Notes: generated from the sequence alone by a model not told the origin. A DNA stretch of 22,322 nucleotides from Gammaproteobacteria bacterium (GCA_003485715.1 DNIF01000092.1:1-22322); one strand, 5' to 3'. Shown: positions 1 through 8,453, counted from the first letter of the stretch. Translations and numbers: made by a program.

Positions 1-2
1 AC

Positions 3-932
3 AACTGGGTGACCGTGAAGGTTGCCCTCGCACACAGCAATGCCTGGGACCTCGTGGCGCTCCGGGTCGCTGCGGGGACTGCCATCCTGTTCGTCGTGCT
101 GGCCCTGAGTGGCGTCGATCTGCGCCCGCGGCGGGTCCGCGAGACGCTGGTCCTGGGGCTGCTGCAGACCACGGCCTTCCTCGGCGTGGTGACGGTTGCC
201 ATGGTCGATGGTGATGCCGGCAAGACGGCCATCCTGACCTTCACCATGCCGTTCTGGACCCTCGCTCTCGCTTGGGTCTGGCTGGGTGAGCGCCTGGCGC
301 CCGGGCAATGGAAGTCGGTGCTGCTGGTGCTGATGGGCTTGGTGCTGCTGCTCGAGCCCTGGGCCCTTGCCGGGATCAGTGTGCCCAAGGTGCTGGCCGT
401 GGTGAGTGGTCTTCTGTGGGCAGCGGCCACCGTGCACACGCGCGCCATGGCCCTTTCGGCACCGCTGCCGATCCTCTCGACCACGGCCTGGCAGATGCTC
501 TATGGAACGCCCCTGCTGGTGCTTCTGGCCGTCATCGACCCGGGCCCCGCCACCGACTGGACCCCCGAGTTCCTCTGGGCCTTCGCCTTCACCGCCATCG
601 GTGGCAGCGCGCTCGGCTGGCTACTGTGGACCTTCGTCCTCGACCGACTCTCGGCCAGCGAGGCCTCGCTGGCCTCCCTCGCGAATCCGGTCATCGCCCT
701 GCTCGCCGGCTGGTTGCAGTTGGGCGAAGTGCCCACCCGCTCCGAGGGGATAGGCATGGTCCTCATCATGGTGGCACTCATCCTGCTGTCCGCACCGGCC
801 TGGTATGGCCGCTCGCGGCGCGCTTCGAGCATGTCTGGTCTGTCCGAGGATGTGCTCGCCGAGGATGCGCTCGGTCCACCGGGCGGCGACGACCGGGGCG
901 CAGCGACCGGAGGGACCGCGAGAGACTCGTAG
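3..932 (+). CDS. EamA/DMT-family transporter, 5'-truncated by the window edge
   Basis: Inner-membrane transporter of the drug/metabolite (EamA) superfamily, usually an exporter of small metabolites or amino acids; the substrate cannot be told. The frame is open to the window edge and the first codons read Asn-Trp-Val-Thr-Val-Lys, which resembles the conserved N-terminal SNWVxxK stretch of the family, so the true start lies upstream rather than at the GTG at base 9. Repeated hydrophobic segments form the second half of EamA repeat 1 and all of repeat 2; the typical repeat ending SLANPVIALLAGWLQLGE is near base 675-735. The recognisable protein ends around base 815 (WYGRSRR). The last 36 or so residues are hydrophilic and lie opposite the end of the convergent glycosyltransferase. 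The family call is secure; the tail looks like read-on into antisense sequence. Confidence 0.88.
   Translation, partial: NWVTVKVALAHSNAWDLVALRVAAGTAILFVVLALSGVDLRPRRVRETLVLGLLQTTAFLGVVTVAMVDGDAGKTAILTFTMPFWTLALAWVWLGERLAPGQWKSVLLVLMGLVLLLEPWALAGISVPKVLAVVSGLLWAAATVHTRAMALSAPLPILSTTAWQMLYGTPLLVLLAVIDPGPATDWTPEFLWAFAFTAIGGSALGWLLWTFVLDRLSASEASLASLANPVIALLAGWLQLGEVPTRSEGIGMVLIMVALILLSAPAWYGRSRRASSMSGLSEDVLAEDALGPPGGDDRGAATGGTARDS
500..932. other. Convergent 3' overlap of two open reading frames
   Basis: The EamA gene (plus) and the glycosyltransferase frame (minus) overlap tail to tail for 433 bases. From 500 to about 815 the plus strand encodes conserved EamA membrane segments, while the minus frame is Ser/Pro/Arg-rich and looks like antisense translation. 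The minus frame has no stop codon until 500. Either the glycosyltransferase carries a non-homologous tail of about 142 residues, or its ancestral stop was lost or shifted near base 930. Confidence 0.7.
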
Positions 933-2554
933 CGGGCGAAGGCGAAGCCGTAAGCAGCGTCCGCAAAGGGTGCGGCAAGGGTGCGAGTCCAGCCGGCATG
1001 CCGTGCGCGCTGCCGCTGCAAGGGCACGGTGACCGCCTGTACCGCGGCGGTCAGACCCTCACCACACCATTCTCGGGCGAGGCTGAGCAGCGCGCCGGGT
1101 GGGGCGACGCCGCGACCAAGGTCCCAGACCAGGACACAGGGGCGATCCGCCCGCCGTGGCAGTTGCAGTTGCGGGTAGTTCGGGACGCGTACCGCGATCC
1201 CCGGCAGTCGCAGCCTGAGGTTGGCGGCGATGTGCTCATCCCCGGCAAGCAGATCCGCATCGGCCAGCCGGGCCTCCGCGAGCGCGTCTGCGAGCGGACC
1301 ATGATCGATGAGTGGGCGACACCTGTGACAGGCGGGTGGTCCGTGGATGTCCTGCACCGCTTGCCAGGTCAGCGCAGCGGCGATGAGCAGCCCGGCCAAT
1401 GCGAGCATGAGCCGGGGTAGCGCCCGTCCAGCCTCGAGTCGTCCGCGTTGCGCCTGGGTGAACACCCAGGCCATCGGCAGCCACAGCAGGAAGGCGTGCA
1501 GCCAGCGCTCGACGAAGTGGGTGGCACCGCCGACGAGCACCAGACCGAGCAGCAATACGAGCAGCCCGACGTTGAGTCGGAACAGCAGCTGTCGTCCAGC
1601 ACTGCGCAGTGGGGAGTCGACCGTGGTGCCCGGTGCGCCACGCAGCCAGGGTGCCGCCAGCATCGGCAGCAGCAGGAAGGAGAGAAAGCCTGCTGTGGCC
1701 TGTATCAGGCTACCCAGGCCCTGCAGGCGTGACTCGAAAAAGCCGCGAGTGGCGTCACTTGCGCCAAGTGTCGCCCTGAACTGCACCGCGAGTGGGTCCG
1801 GCAAAAGGAGCAGGCCGGTCAGGTAGGTGACGCCAAGGCCGGCGATCGGTACCCACAGCCAACCTGAACAGGGCGCGGTGAGTCGTCGGCGCAAGCCCGG
1901 ATCGGCGACAGCGGCGGCGAGCAGCGCCACGAGGAAGGCCCAATAGCTGTGCTTGGACAGCATGCCGATCACGATGGCGCATGCTGCCAGCAGATAATCA
2001 CGTCGCCGGTGCTGGTCGCGCAGTCGCGCAATGGTGAGGAGGGTCGCGGCACTCGCCAGACACAGGAGCGCGCTGTGTGTCACGCCTTGATGCATCTTCC
2101 AGACGATCTGGTAGAGGAGGACCAGACTGACGATGCACAGGCCTGCCTCGCGCCGCGTCGCGCCCAGGCTGCGCGCAGCCAACCAGTAAGTCGTGCCGGC
2201 TGCCACGAAGAGCAGATACTTCAGGCCGCTGGCGAGTTCGCGGGCGGGCCCGAAAGGCTGTTCCAGCAGCCACGCGAGCCAGGTGTAGAGTGGCGGTTGG
2301 CGTGTACCGTAGAAGACCTGCAAGCGCTGCGCGAGCACCAGTTGCTCGGCTTGGTCAACCTCGATTGCAGAGGTGAAACCCAGCCGCAGCGAGCCGTGCA
2401 GCAGCATGAGGGTAATGGCCCCGATGAAAATCAAGCCCGGGTGCCCGATGAAGCCGTTGCGGCGCGAGTGGGTCTGCGTGTCTGCGGATGCCTGGGATGC
2501 TACGGGTGTGGTGGTCGCGGCCGTGGGACTCACAATCGATTGCGGGTGGGCCAT
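500..2554 (-). CDS. GT39/ArnT-like membrane glycosyltransferase with non-homologous C-terminal tail
   Basis: Polytopic inner-membrane protein resembling GT39 (ArnT/PMT-type) enzymes, which move a sugar from a polyprenyl-phosphate donor to a lipid or protein on the periplasmic side. After a polar N-terminus of about 38 residues comes a membrane helix, then the first periplasmic loop with the acidic motif EVDQAEQL (Asp67, Glu70) and RQPPLYTWL, both typical of this superfamily. About ten further hydrophobic segments follow to residue 405 or so, then a soluble domain to about residue 540. Residues 543-684 are antisense to the EamA gene and look spurious. The ATG at 2554 is 15 bp after the stop of the CFA2 methyltransferase, so it is probably the last gene of the operon. 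Donor and acceptor are unknown; acting on a lipid is inferred only from its neighbours. Confidence 0.8.
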   Translation of the reverse strand: MAHPQSIVSPTAATTTPVASQASADTQTHSRRNGFIGHPGLIFIGAITLMLLHGSLRLGFTSAIEVDQAEQLVLAQRLQVFYGTRQPPLYTWLAWLLEQPFGPARELASGLKYLLFVAAGTTYWLAARSLGATRREAGLCIVSLVLLYQIVWKMHQGVTHSALLCLASAATLLTIARLRDQHRRRDYLLAACAIVIGMLSKHSYWAFLVALLAAAVADPGLRRRLTAPCSGWLWVPIAGLGVTYLTGLLLLPDPLAVQFRATLGASDATRGFFESRLQGLGSLIQATAGFLSFLLLPMLAAPWLRGAPGTTVDSPLRSAGRQLLFRLNVGLLVLLLGLVLVGGATHFVERWLHAFLLWLPMAWVFTQAQRGRLEAGRALPRLMLALAGLLIAAALTWQAVQDIHGPPACHRCRPLIDHGPLADALAEARLADADLLAGDEHIAANLRLRLPGIAVRVPNYPQLQLPRRADRPCVLVWDLGRGVAPPGALLSLAREWCGEGLTAAVQAVTVPLQRQRARHAGWTRTLAAPFADAAYGFAFARYESLAVPPVAAPRSSPPGGPSASSASTSSDRPDMLEARRERPYQAGADSRMSATMMRTMPIPSERVGTSPNCNQPASRAMTGFAREASEASLAESRSRTKVHSSQPSALPPMAVKAKAQRNSGVQSVAGPGSMTARSTSRGVP

Positions 2555-2569
2555 CTGCCCCGAAGGCCG

Positions 2570-3604
2570 TCAACCGCGGCGGCTGAAGAGGTAATGCGCA
2601 ACCAGCCACTCGCTGCCGCCCGCGTAACCGAAGAGTTCTGCGCAGGCCATGAAGAACATCCGCCAGCGCTGCAACCAGCGGGCAGAATCGGAACCGTAGA
2701 CATCCTGGAAAAGGCTGGCGATGGCGCTGCGGTCGCGGTCGAGGTTGGCGAGCCATGCCTCTGCCGTGCGCTGATAGTGTACTCCGGAGAGCCGCCATTG
2801 GGCCTCCAGTACCAGGTCACGCTGATAGTTGAGGAACAGGTTTTCCGAGGGCATGACTCCCCCACTGAAAAACAGCCGCGCCATCCAGTCCCCATCGCCG
2901 TTGACCTCGAATGGGTAGGCATATTCGCGGTGAGCGAAGACATGACAGAACAAGCGGCCGTCGGGTTTGAGCCAGCTGCGGATGCGCGCGAAAAGTGCCT
3001 CGTGATTGCGCACATGTTCGAACATCTCCACGGAAACCACGCGGTCGAAGGTGCAATCCGGACTGAACTGATTGATGTCTGCGGTGATCACCCGCACGTT
3101 GCCCAGGCTGCGTGCCTCGGCGAGACCTTCGATGAAACGACGCTGGCCATGAGAATTCGAGACGGCAGTGACATTGATTCCGGGGAAATGCTGCGCGATC
3201 CAGAGCGTGAGCGAACCCCAGCCACAGCCAAGCTCGAGCACGGACATCCCGTCTTCCAGTCCAGCGCGGTCACAGACGAGCCTGAGCGCGGCGGCCTCGG
3301 CCTCGCCGAGGTCGCGCGTGCCTGGCGGGAAGTAGCAAGCCGAGTACTTCAGATGCGGGCCCAGCACACGCTGGAAGAATGCGGGTGGCAGTTCGTAGTG
3401 CTGCGTGTTCGCCGAGGCCGTTTCGATGGCCATTGGGCCCGTACGCCAGGTCTGGATCCGGGCGCGTTGGCGCAGGTGGGCGGCCTCCACACCACCGTGT
3501 GCCTCGTCGCGCAGCCTTTGAGCGATCAGGCGGCGCATTCCCAAGCGTGCCATCGCATCCGGTACGAGGCCACGTTCGCAGAGTTCAACGGGAGACAGAC
3601 GCAT
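2570..3604 (-). CDS. Cyclopropane-synthase-family SAM methyltransferase (CFA2)
   Basis: SAM-dependent methyltransferase of the Mycolic_acid/CFA-synthase family, 344 aa. It lacks the long N-terminal lipid-binding domain of E. coli Cfa and belongs by eye to the shorter branch that also includes plant coclaurine-type N-methyltransferases. SAM motif I is VLELGCGWGSLTLW (residues 122-135), followed by TAVSNSHGQ and VSVEMFEHVRN. Aligned to E. coli Cfa, Glu239, His266 and Tyr317 are kept (Glu196, His221, Tyr277); Cys139 falls on Ala89 with Cys90 next to it (KYSACYF), and Ile268 is Phe223. The ATG at 3604 is chosen because GGAG lies 8 nt before it, overlapping the end of the DUF1295 gene 5 bp upstream; the longer frame to 3823 is antisense-like coding in the neighbour. 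Substrate unknown; lipid or amine methylation is possible. Confidence 0.88.
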   Translation of the reverse strand: MRLSPVELCERGLVPDAMARLGMRRLIAQRLRDEAHGGVEAAHLRQRARIQTWRTGPMAIETASANTQHYELPPAFFQRVLGPHLKYSACYFPPGTRDLGEAEAAALRLVCDRAGLEDGMSVLELGCGWGSLTLWIAQHFPGINVTAVSNSHGQRRFIEGLAEARSLGNVRVITADINQFSPDCTFDRVVSVEMFEHVRNHEALFARIRSWLKPDGRLFCHVFAHREYAYPFEVNGDGDWMARLFFSGGVMPSENLFLNYQRDLVLEAQWRLSGVHYQRTAEAWLANLDRDRSAIASLFQDVYGSDSARWLQRWRMFFMACAELFGYAGGSEWLVAHYLFSRRG

Positions 3605-3609
3605 CGATA

Positions 3610-4398
3610 TCACTCCGCGCGCGGCGGCCAGGGGATGAAGGCAGAGGTTGAACGCTGATAGTCCGCGTAGTCTGCACGGGTTTTCAAGGCTTGACGTTCG
3701 GTGTAGGGGATGCCGGTCAGTCGGGCGAGGAACAGATACATCAGCGCCGGACCAGCCAGCAGGGCAAGCCAGGTCCACGGACCTGGCCAGGCCAGAACGG
3801 GCCAGACGAACCAACCGAGCCACTCAAAGAAATAGTTGGGGTGTCGGGAGTAGCGCCAAAGCCCCTCACGGCAAGTGCGGCCCCGAGTATCCGCACGGCG
3901 CCGGAAGGCATCCAATTGGACATCCGCCACGGCCTCGCCGCCCAGAGCGATCAGCCACAGCAGAGCCGCCGCCGCCACCTGCCAGGCTGCGAGTTCTCCC
4001 ACTGAGTGTGCGACCGCCCAGTGCGGCAGGCTGAAGACGACTACAAACAGTGCCTGGGCCTGGAAGAAGAGGAACAGACCGCGTTGCTGCTGTTCCCCCC
4101 AGTGCTCACGCATCGCCTGGTAACGCCCATCTTCCGGTTGCCCCACGACGCGACGCCAGAGGTGCCAGCTGAGACGCAGAGACCACAGGCCAGCAAAGAT
4201 CGCCAGCAGCACTCGGCGTGTTGAGTCGCCACTGCCCTGCCATGCGTACAGGAGTCCGGCCAGACCCACGGCTACGGTCCAGACCAGATCGACGATACCG
4301 GCATTGCCCGTACGTCGCTGTACGAGCCAGGTGGCCCCCATCAGCAGGCTGGACGCGATGAGCACCTGCAGGACAATGAATGCTTCGGAGCCGGGCAT
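3610..4398 (-). CDS. DUF1295 membrane protein (steroid 5-alpha-reductase / ICMT-like fold)
   Basis: Integral membrane protein of 262 aa of the DUF1295 family, distantly related to 3-oxo-5-alpha-steroid 4-dehydrogenases and isoprenylcysteine methyltransferases. It has about six hydrophobic segments and the family hallmark GLWRYSRHPNYFFEWLGW near residues 180-197, followed by a C-terminal IPYTERQALKTRADYADYQ segment. A good ribosome site (AGGGGA, 6 nt before the ATG) supports the start. It lies 27 bp after the DUF2878 gene and 5 bp before CFA2. DUF1295 genes often sit next to CFA-like methyltransferases, so a reductase or methylase step on a lipid chain is a reasonable inference, but the reaction is unknown. 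Confidence 0.9.
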   Translation of the reverse strand: MPGSEAFIVLQVLIASSLLMGATWLVQRRTGNAGIVDLVWTVAVGLAGLLYAWQGSGDSTRRVLLAIFAGLWSLRLSWHLWRRVVGQPEDGRYQAMREHWGEQQQRGLFLFFQAQALFVVVFSLPHWAVAHSVGELAAWQVAAAALLWLIALGGEAVADVQLDAFRRRADTRGRTCREGLWRYSRHPNYFFEWLGWFVWPVLAWPGPWTWLALLAGPALMYLFLARLTGIPYTERQALKTRADYADYQRSTSAFIPWPPRAE

Positions 4399-4425
4399 GG
4401 CCGTTCCCCTGATTGGATCGGTGGA

Positions 4426-4977
4426 CTAGGGATTGATGTCGCGGGGAGGCGCAGACGCGCCACGTGCCGACTTGCAGCGTGGGGAGGTCTCTGCCAGCAG
4501 AGGCAGGGCCACCGACCACAGCAGGGCCACGGCACCGTAGGTGATGATCGGGTCGCCGAGCACCTGCAAGGCCATCAGGCGCTCTGCCACCCAGTAGGTC
4601 AGCGCGCCCGCTACGCCACCCAGGCCGAAGGTCAGCCGTGGGCGACCTCGCAGCCAGCCAAGGCTGTGGTCGAGCAGCGTACAGAAGCCGATCCATAAGG
4701 CGAGCATCCACGGCGGTGCGAAGGCAGTGCCCCAAGGACTGGCCGCGAACTCGAGCAGCCCGAGCCATTGCAGAGCGCTGTCGCCCGTGGCCCCGACCAC
4801 GGCAGCAAGGAGTGCGTAGCGCAACTCGGTCAGCCACCGTACTCCAGCAATGAAGCGGTGCAGGCCGACGTGCGCCAGAAGCACAGCAGGGCCCAACCAG
4901 CCGATGCCGTGCCCGGCACCCCAGGTGCAGGCGAACCAGACGCACTGGAAAGACACCACGTTGAGAAACAGACGCAT
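4426..4977 (-). CDS. DUF2878 family small membrane protein
   Basis: Predicted inner-membrane protein of 183 aa with about five hydrophobic helices, resembling DUF2878. The N-terminus (LNVVSFQCVWFACTWGAG) and the central GDSALQWLG and GFCTLLDHSLGWL stretches fit that family. GGGGGAG lies 5 nt before the ATG at 4977, a strong ribosome site. DUF2878 genes are known neighbours of the FAD/DUF1365/CFA trio in Vibrio and related bacteria. No catalytic motif is visible; a role in housing or moving the modified lipid is speculation. It follows CFA1 after a 98-bp gap and precedes DUF1295 by 27 bp. Confidence 0.85.
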   Translation of the reverse strand: MRLFLNVVSFQCVWFACTWGAGHGIGWLGPAVLLAHVGLHRFIAGVRWLTELRYALLAAVVGATGDSALQWLGLLEFAASPWGTAFAPPWMLALWIGFCTLLDHSLGWLRGRPRLTFGLGGVAGALTYWVAERLMALQVLGDPIITYGAVALLWSVALPLLAETSPRCKSARGASAPPRDINP

Positions 4978-5075
4978 GTCAGCTCCCCCTCGGCGCTGGG
5001 CAAGCAGCCCGTCTCATGCAACGTCGGATCCGTCGGTAGGTCAGGCGCAGAGTCGATGGCACTTGGAGTTACTCC

Positions 5076-6353
5076 TCAAGAGCCGACATTCAACAAAGGT
5101 GGGCGACCTGTCCAGCCCGGTCGAGCAAACAACATCTGCACATCGGAGATGGATCGCTCGCGAAAGCCGCCTTCGCAATAACAGAGGTAGAATTCCCACA
5201 TCCGGATGAAGGTTTCTGGATAGCCGAGTCGTCGTACACCCTCCAGACGCTCCCGAAACCGCTCGCGCCAGTGGCGCATGGTCTCCGCATAATGCAGGCC
5301 GATATCCTCCAGATGCACCAGACGCAGATCGCTCGCACGCGCCACCGCGTTCATCAGCGCATGAACGCTCGGAATACAGCATCCCGGGAATATGTAGCGC
5401 TGGATGAAATCCACTTCGCGCAGGGCGCGCGCGTAGCGACATTCCTCAATGGTGATCGCCTGCAGCAGCATGAGGCCATCGGGTTTGAGCCGCTCATGGC
5501 AGGCGTGGAAGAACGCCGGATAAAAACGATGCCCAACTGCCTCGATCATCTCGATGGACACCAGCCGATCGAATTCGCCGCGGAGATCCCGGTAGTCCTG
5601 AAGTAGCACGGTTACCTGCCCCTCGAGGCCGGCGTCACGGATCCGCTTGCTGGCTAGCCGGTGTTGCTCCTCAGAGAGTGTGGTGGTGGTGACCCGACAA
5701 CCATGTGTGCGAGCGGCGTGCAATGCAAATCCGCCCCAGCCAGAGCCAATCTCGAGCACATGGTGTTCAGGCGCAAGCTGCAGCTTGTTGCAGATGCGAA
5801 CGAGCTTGGCTTGAGAAGCCTGCTCGAGGCTCATGCCTTCGTGCTCGAAGACCGCACTTGAATACATGAGGTTCGAGTCGAGGAAGAGCGCGAAGAACTC
5901 GTTGCCAAGATCGTAATGGGCCGCGATGTTGGAGCGGGCACCGCCGTGAGTGTTGGGACGTAGCCGGTGGTAGAGCTTGAGTAGCGGCGCGCTCAACCGG
6001 GCAAGACCCTTCTCCATGGAGTCGAGCAGAGAGCGATTGCGAACCAGCAGGCGGATGACGCACGTGAGGTCGGGGCTGTCCCACTCGCCGCGCATGTAGC
6101 TTTCGGCTGCGCCGATGCTGCCGCGAAGGGCGAGGGCACGATAGAAGGCAGCGGGGTCGTGCAGTACGACGTGGCAATCGAGACCTGAGCCGGCAGTACC
6201 GAAGTGCAGCGCTCCACCCGGCTCCTCCAGCGTCAGGGAACCCTGCGCGAGCGGCTCCAGTCGGGATAGGACACCAGATCGCAATGCCCCCACCAGGCCC
6301 GCTTCACGACGCTGAAATCTGGACGGGTTAGTACGCACGGGCTCTTCGTTCAT
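5076..6353 (-). CDS. Cyclopropane-fatty-acyl-phospholipid synthase homologue (CFA1), altered active site
   Basis: Two-domain CFA-synthase homologue of 425 aa: an N-terminal lipid-binding domain (about residues 20-130) and a SAM methyltransferase domain with motif I VLEIGSGWGGFALHAA (199-214), LLQDYRDL (250-257) and the C-terminal FYLCYCEGGF signature. Members act on the inner membrane and transfer a methylene or methyl from SAM to the double bond of an acyl chain in a phospholipid. Of the five bicarbonate-site residues of E. coli Cfa, Glu239, Ile268 and Tyr317 are kept (Glu271, Ile300, Tyr355), but Cys139 is Ser166 (MYSSAVF) and His266 is Gln298 (LLQAI). The start at 6353 gives an ATGA overlap with the DUF1365 stop, implying coupled translation; the frame stays open to 6413. 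The product may be a methylated, methylene or furan-precursor chain rather than a cyclopropane. Confidence 0.92.
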   Translation of the reverse strand: MNEEPVRTNPSRFQRREAGLVGALRSGVLSRLEPLAQGSLTLEEPGGALHFGTAGSGLDCHVVLHDPAAFYRALALRGSIGAAESYMRGEWDSPDLTCVIRLLVRNRSLLDSMEKGLARLSAPLLKLYHRLRPNTHGGARSNIAAHYDLGNEFFALFLDSNLMYSSAVFEHEGMSLEQASQAKLVRICNKLQLAPEHHVLEIGSGWGGFALHAARTHGCRVTTTTLSEEQHRLASKRIRDAGLEGQVTVLLQDYRDLRGEFDRLVSIEMIEAVGHRFYPAFFHACHERLKPDGLMLLQAITIEECRYARALREVDFIQRYIFPGCCIPSVHALMNAVARASDLRLVHLEDIGLHYAETMRHWRERFRERLEGVRRLGYPETFIRMWEFYLCYCEGGFRERSISDVQMLFARPGWTGRPPLLNVGS

Positions 6354-7183
6354 GGCACTTTGGTCACTGGGCGTTCCCGTGGATGGGCGAAGAAGGGAGT
6401 CCGTTTCCACCACAGGCGCGCAGCCTGGAAGTAGATGCCCGCGATGACTTCCAGACTCATCAGCGGATGTCGGAGCAGGACCTCTCGACGTGAGGTTGCA
6501 TCCCAGGGCAAGCGCTCGAGCGACAGCGTTGCGTCGAAGACCCGCGAGCCCTCGTTCAGGCTCACCATCTGCACCCAGAGTCGTCTACCCGGGACGCCGA
6601 AGCGCCAGTCATAGTCGAGATCCATGGGCATGAAGGGAGAGACGTGAAAATCCTTGGCAAAGCGGAATCGAAGCCGGTCATCGTGCCCGCTGCGGCAGTC
6701 GAGGGTGTAGGTGCACCGCTCCCCCCAGGGGGTGTTGGTGATCTCGGCCACGATGGCCTCAAGGCGGCTGTCGGCGGAGTCGTAGCAGTAGAAGAAGCTC
6801 ACTGGGTTGAAGCGGTAACCGAGACAGGCGAGGTGGGTGAGCAGACGGACCGGACCGAGTGGCCTGTGCCCCAATGCTGTCTGCACGTGAGAGCGCACGG
6901 CCTCGGCCAGCGGTTCGCTCGGCCGCCCGAGGTGATCCCGGCGCCGAAACGACAGTGGCGCGATACGGCGGTGAGACCAAAGCCACAGCCCCCGAAAATC
7001 CTCGTCGAGCCGGTCGAGGTCGAGCCAGGCAAGATAGAGCGACTGCTGAAAGACATGTGCTCGGGGCAAATGCCGCCGGTGGCGTAGCCAGCCGCGATAG
7101 AGAGCAGCCCCAGGTTCAGGTTTCGAAATTGCGGGTACAGGGCCGGCATCGCTGCGCCCATCGACCGGGAGCAGGGGATGCAT
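6350..7183 (-). CDS. DUF1365 family protein
   Basis: Soluble or membrane-associated protein of 277 aa of the DUF1365 family, a near-constant partner of the FAD oxidoreductase and CFA genes that flank it here. The family opening appears as ALYRGWLRHRRHLPRAH (about residues 28-44), then LLTHLACLGYRFNPVSFFYCY and VAEITNTPWGERCTY, which are the most conserved blocks. The start at 7183 is one base after the stop of the oxidoreductase; an ATG at 7237 would overlap that gene by about 50 bp and is possible. The exact reaction is not established from sequence. In Rhodobacter sphaeroides genes of this type belong to the singlet-oxygen regulon linked to furan fatty acid formation, so a role in acyl-chain modification is likely. 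Confidence 0.9.
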   Translation of the reverse strand: MHPLLPVDGRSDAGPVPAISKPEPGAALYRGWLRHRRHLPRAHVFQQSLYLAWLDLDRLDEDFRGLWLWSHRRIAPLSFRRRDHLGRPSEPLAEAVRSHVQTALGHRPLGPVRLLTHLACLGYRFNPVSFFYCYDSADSRLEAIVAEITNTPWGERCTYTLDCRSGHDDRLRFRFAKDFHVSPFMPMDLDYDWRFGVPGRRLWVQMVSLNEGSRVFDATLSLERLPWDATSRREVLLRHPLMSLEVIAGIYFQAARLWWKRTPFFAHPRERPVTKVP

Positions 7184-7184
7184 C

Positions 7185-8426
7185 TCAGTTTGCGAGCGCC
7201 CTTGCGACCCTGAGTCCACTGACAACGCCGTCTTCATGGAAGCCCCAGCCCCACCAAGCCCCACAGAACCACGTTCTGCAAACACCATTCACGTCATCCC
7301 AGCGCCACTGGGCAGCGATGGCAGGGCGGTCGTAGCAGGGATGGTCATAGGTGAGTCGGGTGATGACCTTCCCCGGATTGACTCGTGAGCGGTCGTTCAG
7401 GGTCACCAGATATTGGGTGCGGTCGGCGAAACCCTGCAGGATGTTCATGTTGTAAGTGACATTTACCGGGGCATCGGCGTCGGAGCCATCCCGACGGTAA
7501 TTCCAGGCAGCCCATGCACGCCGCCGTCGGGGCAATAGCGCCTCGTCAGTGTGCAGCACGACATCATTGCTCTGATAGCGGATGGCACCCAGAACTTCCT
7601 GCTCGGCGAGCGTGGGGTCGGAAAGCAACGAGAGTGCCTGATCGGAATGGCACGCAAACACGACGGCATCGAAGATCTCCGCCCCCACGCCCACCGACTC
7701 GAGGTGTACACCGTTCGGCAGACGGGAAACGCGCAGTACCTTGCAGCCGAGGCGCAGTTGCCCAGTGAACTGCCTGAGAAGGGCCTCGACATAGCGCGCC
7801 GAGCCGCCCTCGACTACACGCCATTGCGGCCGGCGGCCAACGCTGAGCATGCCGTGATTATGGAAGAACTCGACGAAGTAGCGCGCAGGCATCTCGGCAG
7901 TACGCGCCGGCGGGGCGGACCAGATTGCCGAGCCCATGGGCAGGAGGTAATCCTCGCGGAATGCCGTGCCGTAGCGGTTACTGTCCAGATAGTCGCCCAA
8001 GGTCGTTCCGTCGTCATCACTGGCCAGCAGGCGAGGGCCCTCGCGGTTGAAGCGCAGGATACCGCGCACCATTGAAAGAAATCGCGGACTCACCAAATTG
8101 CGCCGTTGTGCGAACAGCGCATTCAGGCTGGTGCCGTTGTATTCAAGACCTGTGTCTTCACGACGCACACTGAAGCTCATGCTGGTGGTTTGAGACGGCA
8201 CCCCCAGCTCCTCGAGAAGTGCGCAGAAATTTGGATAGGTCCAGTCGTTGAACACGATGAATCCTGTGTCAACGCTACGGCCGCCTTCCGGACCGTCAAC
8301 CGATACGGTGTGGACATGTCCACCAGGTCTGGGCTCGGCTTCGAACAGCGTAATGTCGTGCTGACGATGTAACCGATGCGCGACGGTGAGCCCGGCCACA
8401 CCTGTACCTACGATGGCAATGCGCAT
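7185..8426 (-). CDS. FAD-dependent amine-oxidase-like oxidoreductase (lipid operon type)
   Basis: Flavoprotein of 413 aa with an N-terminal dinucleotide-binding fold (IAIVGTGVAGLTVAHRL, residues 3-19), the acidic end of strand 2 at FEAEPRPGGH, and a C-terminal FAD-binding block ending FCGAWWGWGFHEDGVVSGLR. It belongs to the NAD(P)-binding/amine oxidase superfamily subgroup that sits directly before DUF1365 and CFA genes. The likely job is oxidation or desaturation of a methylated acyl chain made by the CFA-like enzyme, as proposed for furan fatty acid synthesis; this is inference from the family context. No clear ribosome site precedes the ATG at 8426. The small open frame ending at 8454 lies 27 bp upstream. 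Confidence 0.92.
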   Translation of the reverse strand: MRIAIVGTGVAGLTVAHRLHRQHDITLFEAEPRPGGHVHTVSVDGPEGGRSVDTGFIVFNDWTYPNFCALLEELGVPSQTTSMSFSVRREDTGLEYNGTSLNALFAQRRNLVSPRFLSMVRGILRFNREGPRLLASDDDGTTLGDYLDSNRYGTAFREDYLLPMGSAIWSAPPARTAEMPARYFVEFFHNHGMLSVGRRPQWRVVEGGSARYVEALLRQFTGQLRLGCKVLRVSRLPNGVHLESVGVGAEIFDAVVFACHSDQALSLLSDPTLAEQEVLGAIRYQSNDVVLHTDEALLPRRRRAWAAWNYRRDGSDADAPVNVTYNMNILQGFADRTQYLVTLNDRSRVNPGKVITRLTYDHPCYDRPAIAAQWRWDDVNGVCRTWFCGAWWGWGFHEDGVVSGLRVARALAN

Positions 8427-8453
8427 GAGAGCGTGATTTCGGCTGCGGCGGAG

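Noticed and set aside
1949..3658. 569-codon open frame on the plus strand
   Set aside because: It is antisense to the CFA2 and glycosyltransferase genes, has no recognisable motif, and long antisense frames are expected in high-GC DNA.
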